From: Physcomitrium patens
Taxonomy: Eukaryota; Streptophyta; Bryopsida; Funariales; Funariaceae
Reading direction: 5' to 3'
DNA length: 64,000 nucleotides
NCBI RefSeq assembly: GCF_000002425.4
Contig: NC_037266.1
Span: 2,352,007-2,416,006, forward strand
Part shown: piece after piece, positions 23,996 through 37,335 of the stretch
Layout: the number at the start of each line of letters is the position of its first letter
How positions within the stretch are numbered: position 1 is the first letter of the stretch
Position numbers and translations under genes: made by a program
Notes under the pieces: model-generated
What the model saw: the letters and a program-made list of their open reading frames with translations, nothing else
Told to the model about the DNA's origin: nothing
Database searches by the model: none

Positions 23996-26469
23996 CATCT
24001 TATTTGTAAGTTGAAGAAATCCTTATATAAGATCAAAAAATCACCAAGGGCATGGTACTAATATATTGTACATTTTTTAGAAATGAAGGATTTAAAAAAA
24101 ATAAGCCTGATTATTTCACATATGTGATGCAATCAAATGAGTTCATATTTATTATCATCTTCTATATTGATGATTTGATCATTTTACTAAAATCTTGAAG
24201 ATAATAGATTAATTAAAAGAAAAGATAAAAAATGAATATAAGATGAGTGATTTAGGAGAGCTTGACTATTTTTTAGGAGTAGAGTTTGTAAGAGATTGTG
24301 CTAAAAAGACCATTACAATGAGCCAAAGCAAGTACAATGAAGACATATAGAAACAATTTAATATAAAAGAGTGTAAGTCTATTAGAATATCTTTAGAAGC
24401 TAATTTAAAGTTGATGAATCTCATAATGTCATAATACATATTGTTTTGTTTGGGAATGCATCTTGGCTATAGAAGGTGAAGTTGTGCTTTACAAATATCT
24501 AAAAAATCCTAATAGGTTTCATCCATATAAAAAAAATGAAATTCGAATTTTAATTCAATAGTACTTAAAATCAATACAAAGTGCTCAAAAACACCCTTTT
24601 CAGCAATCTAAATTATATATAAATCTCAATTGCCTTATTACTTTTATAATTAGATAATTTTGATTTCTCCTTGTAAGTCCTAATTTTAATTAGTGAGATT
24701 TTGAAAGCTATAATTTCTATATTGACCATCTATTTGATACAAAACTTTGCACATATATGCCAATATAAGCCCTTTATATATAAAAAAAATTCAATTCAAT
24801 CCATCTTATAGATTGTAAAAAAATCCAAAAATCACATTGATGTTACTTACCTGCCAACTTGAAAGTTGATGCAAATATTTTAGTAGCAATTTCTCCTTTT
24901 TTAATTATTAAATTCAATTCAAAATCAATAAAAAGCTTAATATTAAAGTCTTCTAATACCATAGCAAATTTAACCTTGATACAATTAATAGATCTTTAAA
25001 TATTATAGAAATCCTATTTAACTCCAAATTTCCAACTTCTAATATCTTCTTGTACCAAAATCTAGATATCTTTCAATTATACCATTAAATTAATATAAAA
25101 TTTTATATACACTTAGTACACTTAATTAACCAAATATTATCAAATATTGAACTATAGATGTGACACCAATTGTACAAACTAACTAAGAGTGCTAGCTCTA
25201 ATTGTATTGCATAAATCTCAAATCATTGATATAAATCCTAATTTAAAATAACAATTGCAAAGTCATTCCAAATCCTTTGAAAACAAGCCTTACACTTGTA
25301 AAATTTGCTTGAAGCTAGTCTCCAAATTCCAATTGCCAAACTTCAAATGCTCCTGTATTTTACCTTAGGCACTCATTTTAGTAGCTAAAGATTTGTTTTC
25401 GATCCTATTCCACAAATGGTCGACCTCCAGATATCAATCTTACCTATCTTAGAGGTTTTTTTGACCAATTCTATCTTCAACTTAATTTTAATATCAATCA
25501 TGTTAACTATTTACCTATTCTAACTTATTTTTAATAATTTATAGCCTTTCTAAAGTAGTGGAACAATTTTTACAGCCTAGAAGGAAAACTTATTAACCAA
25601 CCTTTAATCTATTAGCTATTAAGACAAAAAAAATAAACATAGACACTTTTATAAAATCCATCTTTAAATATCTTAAATTATTATTGAACTAAGATGATTA
25701 GATATTAATCAAAAATTTATTTTTGATTATATTTTTACCATATAGTTGTGTTATAATACAAAAAAAATGAAGAGTTTGCTGAAATTAAAGGGCAAATAAA
25801 AGGTATTCCATATAAAGCAATAATAGATTCATTTATATATACAATGGTTGGCACAATGATAGATCTTGTATATGCGGTGAATATTATGAACCAACACCTA
25901 TCAAAGGTTGGATCAATCCATTAGGCAACTATCTAAAGAATCATGAGGTACTTAAAAAGTAATTTGTATTTAAATTATATATTGGAGGTGATAACATTAC
26001 TTTGTATGATTATTATGATGCAAATTAGGTTCAAGATGCTAATGATAGGTCAATAATAAGGTATGTATTTTTTATTGAAATGGAAGCTATTTCATGGAAT
26101 TATAAGAAATAACCAACAATTATAAGATTATTAATAGAGGTTGAGTATATGAAAGCAAGCTATAGTGCAATCAAGGCAATATAGCTAAAACAATTTTAGA
26201 ATGACATTGAAATAGTACAAATGGAAGCAATTTCAATGGAATGTGTCAATCAAAGATGTCTAGTATTTGCAAAGAATTCAAAGTATCATTCAAGGACCAA
26301 TCACATTGACATTCAATATCACTTTATAAGAAAGAAGATTAAAATAGGAGTGATTGATATGAAGTATTGTACAACAAAAGATGTGTTTATTCATTTGTTG
26401 ACAAATGCATTAGTAAAGGATAGACATTACACATTGACAAAGGCATTAGGATTAAAAGCCTTCGACTAA
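23996..26469 (+). mobile_element. Ty1/copia pol fragment
   Basis: It starts inside RT (Cys-Lys-Leu-Lys-Lys-Ser-Leu-Tyr, then Ser-Pro-Arg-Ala-Trp-Tyr) and carries the Tyr-Ile-Asp-Asp catalytic region near 24161. Then comes Leu-Gly-Glu-Leu-Asp-Tyr-Phe-Leu-Gly, a typical copia order. The alignment is interrupted by an inverted LTR at 24428-25763 and resumes with RNase H (about 25770-26469), including Ala-Lys-Asn-Ser-Lys-Tyr-His and His-Ile-Asp-Ile-Gln-Tyr-His. No gag, protease, integrase or LTR of this element is recognised. Broken, with around ten breaks. Confidence 0.88.
24428..25763 (-). repeat. D-like solo LTR inside the copia fragment
   Basis: A 1336-bp LTR in reverse orientation. It aligns with the 1077-bp D LTR at both ends but carries about 260 bp more near its 3' part. 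Flanks ATAAT (24423-24427) and AAAAT (25764-25768) fit an eroded 5-bp duplication, and the copia alignment continues on both sides. No internal region. Confidence 0.8.
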
Positions 26470-26849
26470 TGTAAATTATGTGTTTTAATTTTTTTTAGAT
26501 ATTGTAGATTAATATTTTTAATATCTATGTAAAGAACTACAAAAATTCTTTGATTTATTTATATACAATATATTTTATTTAAAAATATTATAAATTCTTT
26601 TGATTGTAATTTATAATTGTAATTATAAAATTCTTTTAAATATTCTTAAGCATATTTCTTTGAAAATATCTTCAATTTCAACTAATATTCATATTGATAT
26701 AATTAAATAATCTTAATTCAATGATATATTATATAAAAAATTGTACAAAACTTAGAATATTTGAATTATAAATTAAAATTTTAAGATTTATTTTTTATGT
26801 AAGAAACAAAAAATAATCTATAATTTTTAATTTTATAAATAAGATAATT

Positions 26850-27325
<476 letters not shown>

Positions 27326-28874
27326 TATTTTTAATATTAATAAATTATTTTGTATTAATATTTATATTTTTTAATTAAATTTTTTTTATAGTTATATCAA
27401 AAGAGTATACAAAGTAATATAAAATTGATTTTCTAAAAAGAGAATTCAAATAAAATTACTAAATAGTACTTCATGGCTTTGTATTATTTGGCTTTTATAT
27501 ATATTTTTTTTAAAGATAATATTTATATTTTTCTTAGGATTTATTCAACCTTATTCATGGCTCTTGCTTCATTTTAATCAATTTGACTTATATTCATCTT
27601 TATTCACACAATGATGAGGAGTTGAGACAAAAGTGGTTGAGACAATAGTTGAGAACAAGGGTTGGAAATGGAGTTAGAGACAAGGATTAGGTACAAAGTA
27701 GATTATGAAGTGGCATAAAAGGATGCAACTTTAAGAAAATTAAAGTATGGCTTTAACAACTCCCTAAATTTATTATCAACTTCTAATCAATCAATATATT
27801 TTTTAAAACAATGTGAAACTTTCAACACTAAAATAAATAGCTTATATCTTACGTCTTGATTATATACAATGTATATGTTTATTTACTTATATCATATATC
27901 ATATATCTTAACTACTCTCTTTATATGCCCTCATCTGCTTATTTGTAGATTATAATCCAAGTAAATCTTCTAACTTTCAATGCACCTTTATACTATTGCA
28001 ATAAATAGAAATTATTCTTGCAAGTGGTTTCAAAAAAATATTATAGAGGAGTTTTCAATTAAATAATGTAGTACAAAAAATGTCTCTAGTAGTAAAGGCA
28101 TGCCTCTATTCAAATTTGAAAGTCAAATTGGAATCAAATAGTAACAAAGAACTAGGCAACAAAAAAAAAATCATTAATATATACAATTATTCAAAATATG
28201 TTTCTCTTAAGCATTATCAAAAAAAATAGTTTGAACTTTGGAGAGTATAAATTTATATATTTTTTAATTTATTTTTTTATAATAGAATATTTTTTTATAA
28301 GTATAAAAATAGTTTTAAGTTCCAATAATTCAAAGTTTAGAATTAAAATACCAAAAATAAATAAATTCCAGATTAAAAAAAAATAAGAATCATTTTGAGA
28401 ATTACTTAAAATATCATGCATCTTTTATTATTATATCTATTGATGCTAGGCATTTACAACTCTAATTGTGTCTTTAGTGATTAAAGCTTAAACACACTAA
28501 TATTTGGATTAAATATCTTAAATTTTTATGATCAAAGAAAAAAAATTAAATTAATAATATTAAAAAATCTCATGAGATTTAAAAAAATAATACATTATTC
28601 TAAATGAACTTAGTATGCTATATAAACTTGATTGTTTCAAAGTCTCTTGAGAAGCATTGTATATATACATTTTTAAAATAAATAAATTTAATATAATTTA
28701 ATTTAATTTAAAAAAATATACTTTGATATAAGTAGTAATAAAGTTTCTCAACTCCTCACATTTCAGTGTGTTGAATGTATCATTTCTATCTTTTTTAAGC
28801 ATTTTTTGTCCTTCATTTGTAAGCTTGGTAGTAAAGCCTTTACTTAAAATCTTAAACTACACATATTTACCATT

Positions 28875-28879
<5 letters not shown>

Positions 28880-28916
<37 letters not shown>
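28880..28916. repeat. (TA)n microsatellite
   Basis: A pure TA/AT run of about 37 bp in unassigned DNA. Confidence 0.95.
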
Positions 28917-28919
<3 letters not shown>

Positions 28920-29404
28920 TTAATTAAATATTCAAATATAACACCATTAATCTTGATTATATCCTATTTAATCCTAATGTATTGCTTATCAATGATATTA
29001 AGAATACCAAGATTTATACCAATCTTTGAGATGCTCAATTTATTGCTATTATCTTTGCTATAGCATCTTTGGACTACACTAATATACTAATTGTGGTAAC
29101 AAAGTTCATATGGCCTTTAATTTGTGATGCTATACAAATAGGTCTAAATATATCAAATGTTCAAATCTATAATAATAATTTTATAAGGCTTATTTTTACA
29201 TATTTATCTAAGGGCATTCTTATAAAATCTAGTGTAGTAACTTCAACCTATATTTTTTCTTCTTTAATAAGAATCAATATAAGACACAAATACTCTTCCT
29301 ACATTCACTTCTATCTTATTTATTTTTCAAAAAAATATCTATAATTTGATAAAAATATATATAGTTAAATAAATATAAAATAAAATGATATCATATTATG
29401 TTAT

Positions 29405-30633
29405 TGTAAGGGTAATATTCATCTCTCAATACAAATTATAAGATGGCCTAAATTAAGATTTTTTTATAGTTGATAATGTGAAGTGAAAGTAGCAAGAATA
29501 AGAATAAAAGAAGAACAATGAAAAATAAGTGAAACAAGTGCAATCAAGCAATTGTACACTACAAAATTAGTGATAGTTTGTTTATTAGACTTTTATCCAA
29601 TAAAAAATAAAAAATAAAAAATATACTTTTAAATAGATAATTTTTTATCTTTTCAATGACATAAAAAACATATAAAACTAAGTTACTATGAATAAGTTGT
29701 AATAGATTAAAGATAGAAGGTAAATAGTAGAAAAAATAAATGAATAATTTTTATCTCAAAGATAAGTTGCTTAAAACATCAAGAGTTTGAACCTCACGAA
29801 GGCTCACAAGTAGTATATATAGATTGTTAAGAGAGGCCACAAGACTTTAGTCTTATCTTCCTACCTATATCAAAGGTGCTACAATCCATATAGAACTTGT
29901 AAACCTCCTTTTCTACAAGGACTAGACTAGCTACTCGTCTTTCTATTTCTTACTATTAAAACTAATATTTTTACATTTTTGACTTCACTTTGGTATTCAA
30001 AAATATCCAATTAGCTTAGATTCCTTGTATAGCTTTCAAATCTTGCTTTATTTCTTCATAATGGCTTCCAAGGTGGTAAAACTCAATTTTACCAAGGTCT
30101 TGAAATCTTCTATAAAAATTCTTAAAAACATCTAAATAAAATCTAAATAAAATTTGAAAAATAATTTAATATTTTTATAATTTTAATATCTATTTAAAGT
30201 TATATTTTTCTACCTTATTTATTTTTTATAGTAATAAAATCAATATACATCCATTAAAAATCTTATTTTTTATATAATTAATTAAAAAGACATGAAATTT
30301 TCTTTATGCCTCTTTTAACTATTAACTAATTTTTGATAGGATTTTTATAAGTAATAATTATAGATAAGAGGCCAATGAAAAAATTGGTCTCAATAATTAA
30401 TCTTTAATATTTATCAATAAGTAAAAATATTAAATTAATTAAGATAATTACTTTCGAGGCTTACTAAGACTCCATTTTTATGACTTTTCTTCTAATAAGA
30501 CTTTTGTAACTTATGAATACTTTTAAATTCTAATAAATAAATAAATAATAAAAAATATTTTAATCTTAATATTTCTATAATTGAATGACTTAAAACTATA
30601 TTTTTAGCTAATCCACCAATTAAGATGCATTGA
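29405..30633 (-). repeat. G solo LTR, copy 1
   Basis: It aligns in reverse with 32401-33612 and 54307-55493. Shared landmarks include the GAGTCTTAGTAAG stretch and the conserved block around the putative leader. Length is about 1.23 kb; the left edge (TGTAAGGG on the plus strand) is clear and the right edge approximate. No flanking duplication is readable. LTR nature is inferred from copy 3, which has a clean target duplication. Confidence 0.75.
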
Positions 30634-31356
30634 TAGAACTCATAGCCATGAATGCTAAGATTTCTTTAAGGTTGAGACTAAATGTTGATTCAAAATTTAG
30701 AATCATTTATTTTCCTTATATTTGCTAAATATCATAATTAAAAAATAAAATCTTGATTTGATATGATTTATGGATCTAAATCTAATATTTTATTTTTATG
30801 AATTAATTGGCATGTTATTGCTCTACTAGTCCCTCATTCTCTAATTCTTTCCAAATTTTGATGCAATTGTAAAGCTTTTATTTTTTAGCTCCTAATATTT
30901 TTCAATCTCTATCAAAAATTTTAATACATTACACAATCTGCTTGTAGATGTGACAAAAGTTCTTTCCTATGGAATGCAGCTTCGTTCTATTCCACTTTCT
31001 TTCTTATTGCAAATACTTTCACTTTACTTGTAGTATTATAGTTTTTTTTTTTTTTTTTCATCATGTAATAGATGGCTTACAAAGAAAGATTGATGTTGTT
31101 GTCCGCATTAAATTTTTTTTCCAAAAGTAATAATTCAATTGCAATAAAAATAAAGCCTCTATATTCTCTATGATTTTTTTCTTCTATATTCTTCATATTT
31201 TTTTTAATTCATGGTGCACTATACATCACTATAATAAAAACATGTCAAAGCACTAATTTTAAATATATCCAATTTTAATTGAATTAATTTATAATTATGA
31301 ACAAAATAAAATAAAATTAACTTCTTTGTAAAACTTAAGCTAGATCTTATCTAAAA
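30634..31356. other. Unassigned AT-rich DNA
   Basis: Sits between a G solo LTR and the H1 element. I see a 17-base T run near 31042-31058 and no coding or repeat similarity to the rest of the window. Confidence 0.55.
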
Positions 31357-31879
31357 AGGTATAGATAAGTTATTTGTATTATTGACACATAAGGATAGAT
31401 AGTTGGAACCATGCTTGAAAAGACATAGAAGTTTCTAGAATTAGGATTAGGTTAGTCGATCATATGGGATCTACCATGGAACATTTTAGAAAAAGCTTAG
31501 GACAGTTATTTAGGTGGAGCCTATTATATAATTTTCTTAAAGGAATTTAGGGTGGTCATATAAATAAGATCTATTATCTAGAAATATTTTAGAAAGTCTA
31601 GGCTAGTAGAAAAAATTATAAATAGGACTGATTAGGGCCTTCTAGGCATTTGGTCAAGTATGGCTTTGGATCTTCTTTTAGTAAAGTTTGATTTTGCATC
31701 TTCTTGTTCAATTTTATTTTGTTTTATTTTTATTTGGACAATTTTGTCTTTTATGTCCTATTTTTTTTTAATTTTATTCAATTTTGTTCTGATCCATTTT
31801 GTCCTAATTTGTGATGAGGTTTTATGTGGTTTTAGATTAGAAAAGTCTTAGACTGTCAATATAGACTAGTCTTGTTTCA
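31357..31879 (+). repeat. 5' LTR of H1
   Basis: 523 bp, aligning along its length with the 522-bp LTR at 62017-62538. It ends in TTGTTTCA directly before an initiator-tRNA-Met-type primer site, which fixes its right edge and orientation. Confidence 0.88.
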
Positions 31880-31880
31880 T

Positions 31881-31892
31881 TGGTATCAAAGC
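31881..31892 (+). promoter_or_regulatory. Primer-binding site of H1 (tRNA-iMet type)
   Basis: TGGTATCAAAGC lies one base after the LTR. It differs at one position from TGGTATCAGAGC, the complement of the 3' end of plant initiator tRNA-Met, the commonest primer of plant LTR elements. Confidence 0.85.
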
Positions 31893-32400
31893 AAGTCTTA
31901 GACTATTCTTTGGTAGTATACTAATAGCTATCATTTAGTTCCAAGTCAATTGTTGTGGTTACATTAGATACTATGTTGAGGCTATCATTAGATATTTTTA
32001 AAAAATCAATCAAAAAGTGAGAAGTCATTATAATTGTAGAATCCAACAAAAAAATTACAGCATAGGAGATATGGCAAAGCAATTTTAAATGGTTAGCCAT
32101 GTCAAAAGCTTGTGAATTGTGACTCTATAAAAAATTACATCTTGATTGAAATTTTCAATTGATTCGAGATTAAAGTTAAGAAAATCAAAGAAGAAAGTAG
32201 ATATCTTATAGGTGATCAAGAAAACATATTAAGTGAGACATATGAAGAAAAAACCTTGAGATTGATTGACACCTATATCCTAAGAGAGAGGTTTAAGATA
32301 ACAAAGCTAAGATATGATGTTATCTTTGGTATGCTATGGCTAGAGGTAAAAAATAAAGAAGTTGAATAGATAGTAAAGACAATCTCTTTCAAAGATGATG
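31893..32400 (+). pseudogene. H1 gag/protease remnant
   Basis: A short remnant in which the region from about 32100 aligns with the protease of H2 (10550-10800). Little gag is recognisable between the primer site and the protease. The piece ends at the G solo LTR. Confidence 0.65.
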
Positions 32401-33612
32401 TGTGAGTCATCAAATTGATTTGCTAGTTATTTTAAGATAAAAAAATGTATGTAGAATGTCAAAATTACAATTTTTAGATGAAGATGTACTTAGAAGATGT
32501 TAAATGAAAGAAAATAGTAATAGTAGAGAAGAAATAGAATCTTAGTAAGTCTTGGAGGTAATTATCTTAGTTGATTTAGTATTTATTATTTATTATTGAA
32601 TATTAAAGAATATTTATTATGATTAATATTTATATTGGCCTTCTATCTATACATATTATTTATGAAAAAAAACCATAAATGTTAGTTAGTATTTAGAAGA
32701 AGCATGAAAAAGAACCTCATGTCTTTTTAGTTAGTTATATAAAAAGTAAGATATTTTAGTAGATTTAAATTGATTTTATTCCTATAAAAATCATTAAGAT
32801 AGGAAATTATATTTTTAAACTGATATTAGTATTATAGAATCATTATAGGAATTTTATAATTTATTTAGAATTTATTTAGAGTTTTTTAGGAAATTTTAGA
32901 GTAATTTCTAAGACTTTGGTAAAAATGAGTTTTACCACCTTGGGAGCCATTATGAAGAAATGAAGGAAGATTCGAAAGCCATACAAGGTTCTTAGGCTAA
33001 CATGGTGTTTTTAAAGACCATGATAAAGTCGAAAATGCAAAAAAAAGAGTTTTAATAGTAGAAAATAGGAGGACCAATAGTTAGTCTAGTCCTTGTAGGA
33101 AGGAAGGTAAACAAATCCCATTTGGATTGTAGCACCTTGAATATAGGTAGAAAGATAAGACTAAGACCTCAAAGCCTCTTTAAGCAACCAATCTACAATA
33201 ATTGTGAGCCTTGGTGAGGCTCAAATTCTTAATCTCTTAAGCAAGTTATCCTTGAGGTAAAATTATTTACTTAACTTTTCATTCATTTACTTGTTATTTT
33301 TCAAATCTTTGTAACTTATTCATAGTAACTCGGATTTATATGTTTCTTATACCATTGAAAAGATTAAAAAATTAAATTTTTGAAAATATATTTTTTATTT
33401 TTATTTTTTATTTTTTACTAGGTAAAAATTCCATGAACAGACTATGACTAGTTTTATAGTGTACAATTGTTTGATTGCACTTGTTCTACTTGTTTTATGT
33501 TTTGCTTCTTTTTTTCTTGTTCTTGCTACTTTCACTTCATACCACCCATTATAAGTAACTCTTAATTGAAACCATCTTTTAATTGAGCTAAGAAGTGAAT
33601 TTTATACTCACA
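32401..33612 (+). repeat. G solo LTR, copy 2
   Basis: A 1212-bp sequence beginning TGTGAGTCATCAAATTGA and ending ACTCACA, matching copy 3 at 54307-55493 at both ends. H coding similarity stops before it and resumes just after, so it sits in the protease-RT part of H1. A 5-bp duplication is not recognisable here. Confidence 0.85.
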
Positions 33613-34328
33613 TAGTTAATGCAAGGTAGTTCTTTATACCTCCATATTAAGTGAAGAAGAAAACAAATATGCAACTAAAGACTTATTCATAGGAATGACC
33701 TTTATGAAGAAGAAAATATAGCATAAGCAATCAATGTATATGGTGGTTCCAAATCTTGCATCATTGGTAGAAAAGATAGTTAAAGCAATAGAACTGGCAA
33801 AGAAATTCATATGAAAATATTAAGATGTCTTCCCAATTGATCTATCTAGTGGCATGCTTCCTGATCAAGGTGCTTTCTTTCAAATAGAACTATTATTTGG
33901 AGCCAAACTAGCAAGTCAGCCAATTTATTGCCTAGCACTAAATGAACTTAAAGATTTGTGGAAAATATTGAATGAACTCTTGGAGAAAGGCCCCATTCAA
34001 GAAAACACATCACCGTAGAGAGTACCTGTACTCTTTGCATCCAACAACGATAGTGGACTTTGGCTTTGCATTAACTATCAATGCATGAATAAGTAGTTTA
34101 TTAAAAATGCATATCCACTTCTACGCATGGATGATCTACTTGATCAACTTCAACGTGTGATTATCTTTAGCAAATTGAATCTTTATAGTGAATATTATCA
34201 AATACATATTACAAGAAAGGATATTGAAAAGATGGTATTTTGTACATGCTTTGGGTATTTTAAATGGCTTGTTTTTATCTTTTGACCTCACAATTGCTCC
34301 AGCTTCTTTTAAAGGTCACATAAACAGA
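33613..34328 (+). pseudogene. H1 reverse transcriptase, first part
   Basis: Readable RT landmarks: Ala-Lys-Leu-Ala-Ser-Gln-Pro-Ile-Tyr near 33908, Cys-Ile-Asn-Tyr near 34069, Asn-Ala-Tyr-Pro-Leu-Leu-Arg-Met-Asp-Asp-Leu-Leu near 34107, then Ala-Pro-Ala-Ser-Phe near 34294. It aligns with H2 (20404-21150). It ends at ACAGA (34324-34328), the left target copy of element B. The RT continues on the minus strand from 46700 leftward. Confidence 0.78.
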
Positions 34329-34877
34329 TGTCAAGGACATGAATCTCAAAGATTGAGAATCTTCAATATACTCTTTTATCACTGAAGAAAACTAGAAAGT
34401 CATTCAAAAAGTGATGTAATATTAACTAAAATAGCTATTGCCAAAAACAAGAAGACTTGAAAGGCTTGAAACAAGACTAAAACTAGAAAAGTATTGACAA
34501 GAGTAAAGAAGGCTTCACTCTTGCTTCCATATATACTATCTAACTAAGAGCTACATGGCAATGTCCTATAGGACCTCCAACATGTGTTGACTTTATTAAC
34601 TATATGTCTTAACTTGTAAGGTAAGTTATCTATGTATGTGCCACGTGGTTGACTTCTTCCACAAGCTATTATACTGAGATAACTTATTCCATAAGCTACC
34701 AATATATGGTTAACTTTTTGGTCAAGTTTCTAACCTACAAACATATCTAAAGTCAAAATCATATTTATGAAGCTTCTAAGAAGTTTATCTAGAAGATTTT
34801 ATAAAATTATTCTATATTTATCTACTTCTACTTAATCATATAAGTAACTATTGAGGTAAATATATATGTTTGTGACA
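34329..34877 (-). repeat. 3' LTR of B2/B3
   Basis: 549 bp, the same length as the LTR at 46701-47249. On the minus strand it starts TGTCACAAACATA just after the purine tract and ends CCTTGACA. Confidence 0.92.
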
Positions 34878-34890
34878 TTAACCTCCCTTC
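34878..34890 (-). promoter_or_regulatory. Polypurine tract of B2
   Basis: Minus strand GAAGGGAGGTTAA immediately before the LTR start, the expected plus-strand primer position. Confidence 0.75.
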
Positions 34891-35457
34891 TAGAGACGAG
34901 TTCTACGAGAAGTGGTCTTCATATATTGAAGAAGTCTAAGATGCAACGAATTATATTTGCTACATACTCCAATCTTTACTCTTTTTGAAGATAGTTGATA
35001 GGTCGTCTCAACCATCTATAGTGTCTCATACCAGGGCAAGAAGACCACCATGTTATTTGGACATTGTTGAGGCCTTCATAACTTCCTTCAAATAAAACAT
35101 TTCGAACACCATCAAAAATTATTCCTACTTCTAATAAAATCACTAAACATCACAAATCTCTTCGAAGGTCGTGATACCAAACACATTGTATCTTACCATC
35201 TATTCAAGTAAAGAAATATCATTCTTGAGGATCTTCATCTCAATTTCGTCATCTTGAAGGTTGTGACAATCACAATGTCTTGTCTGATAAGTCTGTAAAT
35301 GAAAGCTCTTGATCTGAATCTGCTAATTGTTGGTGCTCCATCTCATCACAAATATACAGAAGCTATAATGAAAGATGGAAGGTAGAATGTTATTTTTCTT
35401 TGATCTTGTTTCTTTTATAGCAAAGGTTTACTATTCTTCATCTTGGTTTGATAGATG

Positions 35458-36700
35458 TCATTGATGAAAGACTTCAACTTTCTTTGCTGCATTTGCAAGA
35501 TTCTTTGATGGCTCCCATGTGCATTCTTTAATATCATATCCGTGCCAATGAACAAGATATTCCAACCTATTTTGGCACCACCTTAAGTCTAAGACTTCTT
35601 CCACCTCAAATTCTTGGTTATTATCTACTTCTATAGGAGGAGGTGGCATTTGTCTTCTTCTCAAGATATTCACTCTCTTATATGGCTCTAAAAGATACAT
35701 GTGAAATACAGAGTGGATCTTCATAGACTCCAGTAGATGTAATCGATAGACAATAGGATTGATTTGTTCACAAATAGGAAAAGGTCCCAACCTACAATAA
35801 TCTAATTTATCACAAGGACGAGTAGTCTTAATATTACGATGAAGTAACTATACCTTGTCATCTATATTATATTGTGGTTGCTCCTTGCAATAGGCATCCA
35901 CTTTGATCTTTTGTCGTTCTTGAGCTTCCTTAAATTTTATCTTCATTGTTATATGTAGCTCTGACAAGCAATTTGTTAAATCTTTTCCCACAAGATTATC
36001 AACTTTTGAAAAGTCAAAAATATCAAGACATGGATGATAACCATAATTGGTAAAAAAGGTATTTGTTAAATGGAAGAATTTGCTGAATTATTATATGCAA
36101 ACTCTGCTAATGATAAAAGAGTTGTCCAATCATCTTATTGATAGTTGATGGTACATTTCAAATACTACTCCAGAACTTGATTTACCTGTTCCATTTGTCC
36201 ATCAATTTGAGGATGAAAAGTTGAAAAAAGCTTTATATCCACCTTTAGAATCTTGAATAGGATTTTCTAAAATCTTGATACAAATTGAGTCCTCCTATCT
36301 GATATAATATCCTTTGGCAATCAATGATAGCGATAGATATTGTCAATAAAAAGCTTAGCTGTTTCTTTACTTGTGATAGATTTTGTACATGGTACAAAAT
36401 GTGCCATCTTGGTAAAACAATCTACTATCACAAATATAAAGTTATAAGAACCTGAGATTGGAAGATCCGTGATGAAATCTATAGAAACAAAAGACCATGG
36501 TTGTTCTGGAATGGGTAACGACTGAAGAAGTCCATAAGGTCGATGATGAGGAATTTTTGATCTTGAATAAACACCACAAGATTTTACAAAATCTTTGATT
36601 GCTTTCCACATTTGCAGCCACCAAAAATCTTTGGATATTAATTCCAAAGTTTTATTGTATCCAAAATGTCCTGCTGTTGAAAAGTCATGATGAGCTTGAA
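35458..36700 (-). pseudogene. B2 integrase with chromodomain
   Basis: The zinc-binding region is near 36560-36690 and the core near 36321-36520 (Ser-Ile-Asp-Phe-Ile-Thr-Asp-Leu-Pro, then Phe-Thr-Lys-Met-Ala-His-Phe). The C-terminal region follows. The chromodomain (35464-35610) is well kept: Phe-Glu-Val-Glu-Glu-Val-Leu-Asp, Tyr-Leu-Val-His-Trp-His-Gly-Tyr and Cys-Thr-Trp-Glu-Pro, with the aromatic residues that line the methyl-lysine pocket in this family. This marks B as a chromovirus. The Phe-Ile-Pro/Val-Pro-Cys style core recalls Tf1/sushi-type elements, but the clade is not settled. Confidence 0.88.
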
Positions 36701-37335
36701 GAACATGTAATCGAGCTTTACCTTCTGGAACATATAGGCATCCTTAAAAATATAATAGATTATTCTTGAATTAAAACTTTAAAATATCATGAGATTTAGA
36801 GGAAGTATCTTTAATATCTTGAACAAAAAGATCAGAGGACATGCTTGATTGAATTTGCTTCACAAATATTGAATCAATAGTCAATGTTGATTTTATAGCT
36901 CAAAGATGAAAATACTCAAGCTTCAAGAGAACTAATCTTTGCTGATTAAAAGATACATCTCCTTCTTTTGGTGGAAGATAAAAATGTCTAGAAAGAGCGT
37001 CTGATAGACCTTGTTATTTTTTGGATCGATGAGTGATCTTAAAATTGAATCTAGATAAAGACATGCTCCAATGCACTTGACGATGATTCAAGATACATGC
37101 TGACATGAAGTATTCAAGATTCTTATGGTTTGTATACAAGGTAACTGGACTTAAGTGCGTTTTAGATAATGATGCCATTCTTAAAATGAATCCACGATTG
37201 CAAGGAGATCTTTATCATGGATCTCTTAATTAATATTGCCTATTAAAAATTTCTTCCAGCTGTAAGCTATTTGATGGAGTTTGTCATCTATTCCCATTTG
37301 TGACAACACAACACCTACAGTAAAATTTGACGCGT
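36701..37335 (-). pseudogene. B2 RNase H part
   Basis: Minus strand from 37330: Ala-Ser-Asn-Phe-Thr-Val-Gly-Val-Val-Leu, then His-Gln-Ile-Ala-Tyr. This is the typical RNase H start, continued by a connector to integrase. The opening residues complete the Phe-Ile-Asp-Thr-Asp-Ala end of the other half at 50146-50163. Confidence 0.78.

Larger units (their letters stand above)
34329..37335 (-). mobile_element. B2: 3' half of a chromovirus, inverted
   Basis: On the minus strand, from right to left: RNase H, integrase, chromodomain, polypurine tract and a complete 3' LTR. It starts in RNase H exactly where the plus-strand half at 46701-50164 stops, so the two appear to be halves of one element. 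The flank at the LTR side is ACAGA; the other half is flanked by the complement of ACAAA. A D-lineage LTR abuts the right end. The two 549-bp LTRs differ by about 12%. Broken, with about ten to twenty breaks in this half. Confidence 0.88.

Noticed and set aside
23813-24061. 82-codon open frame linking integrase and copia RT
   Set aside because: It crosses a poly(A) junction between two unrelated elements, so it is a chance fusion.
29069-29344. 91-codon open frame as a possible small host gene
   Set aside because: Hydrophobic and AT-driven composition, no known motif, no promoter or splice context; kept only as a note in the unassigned region.
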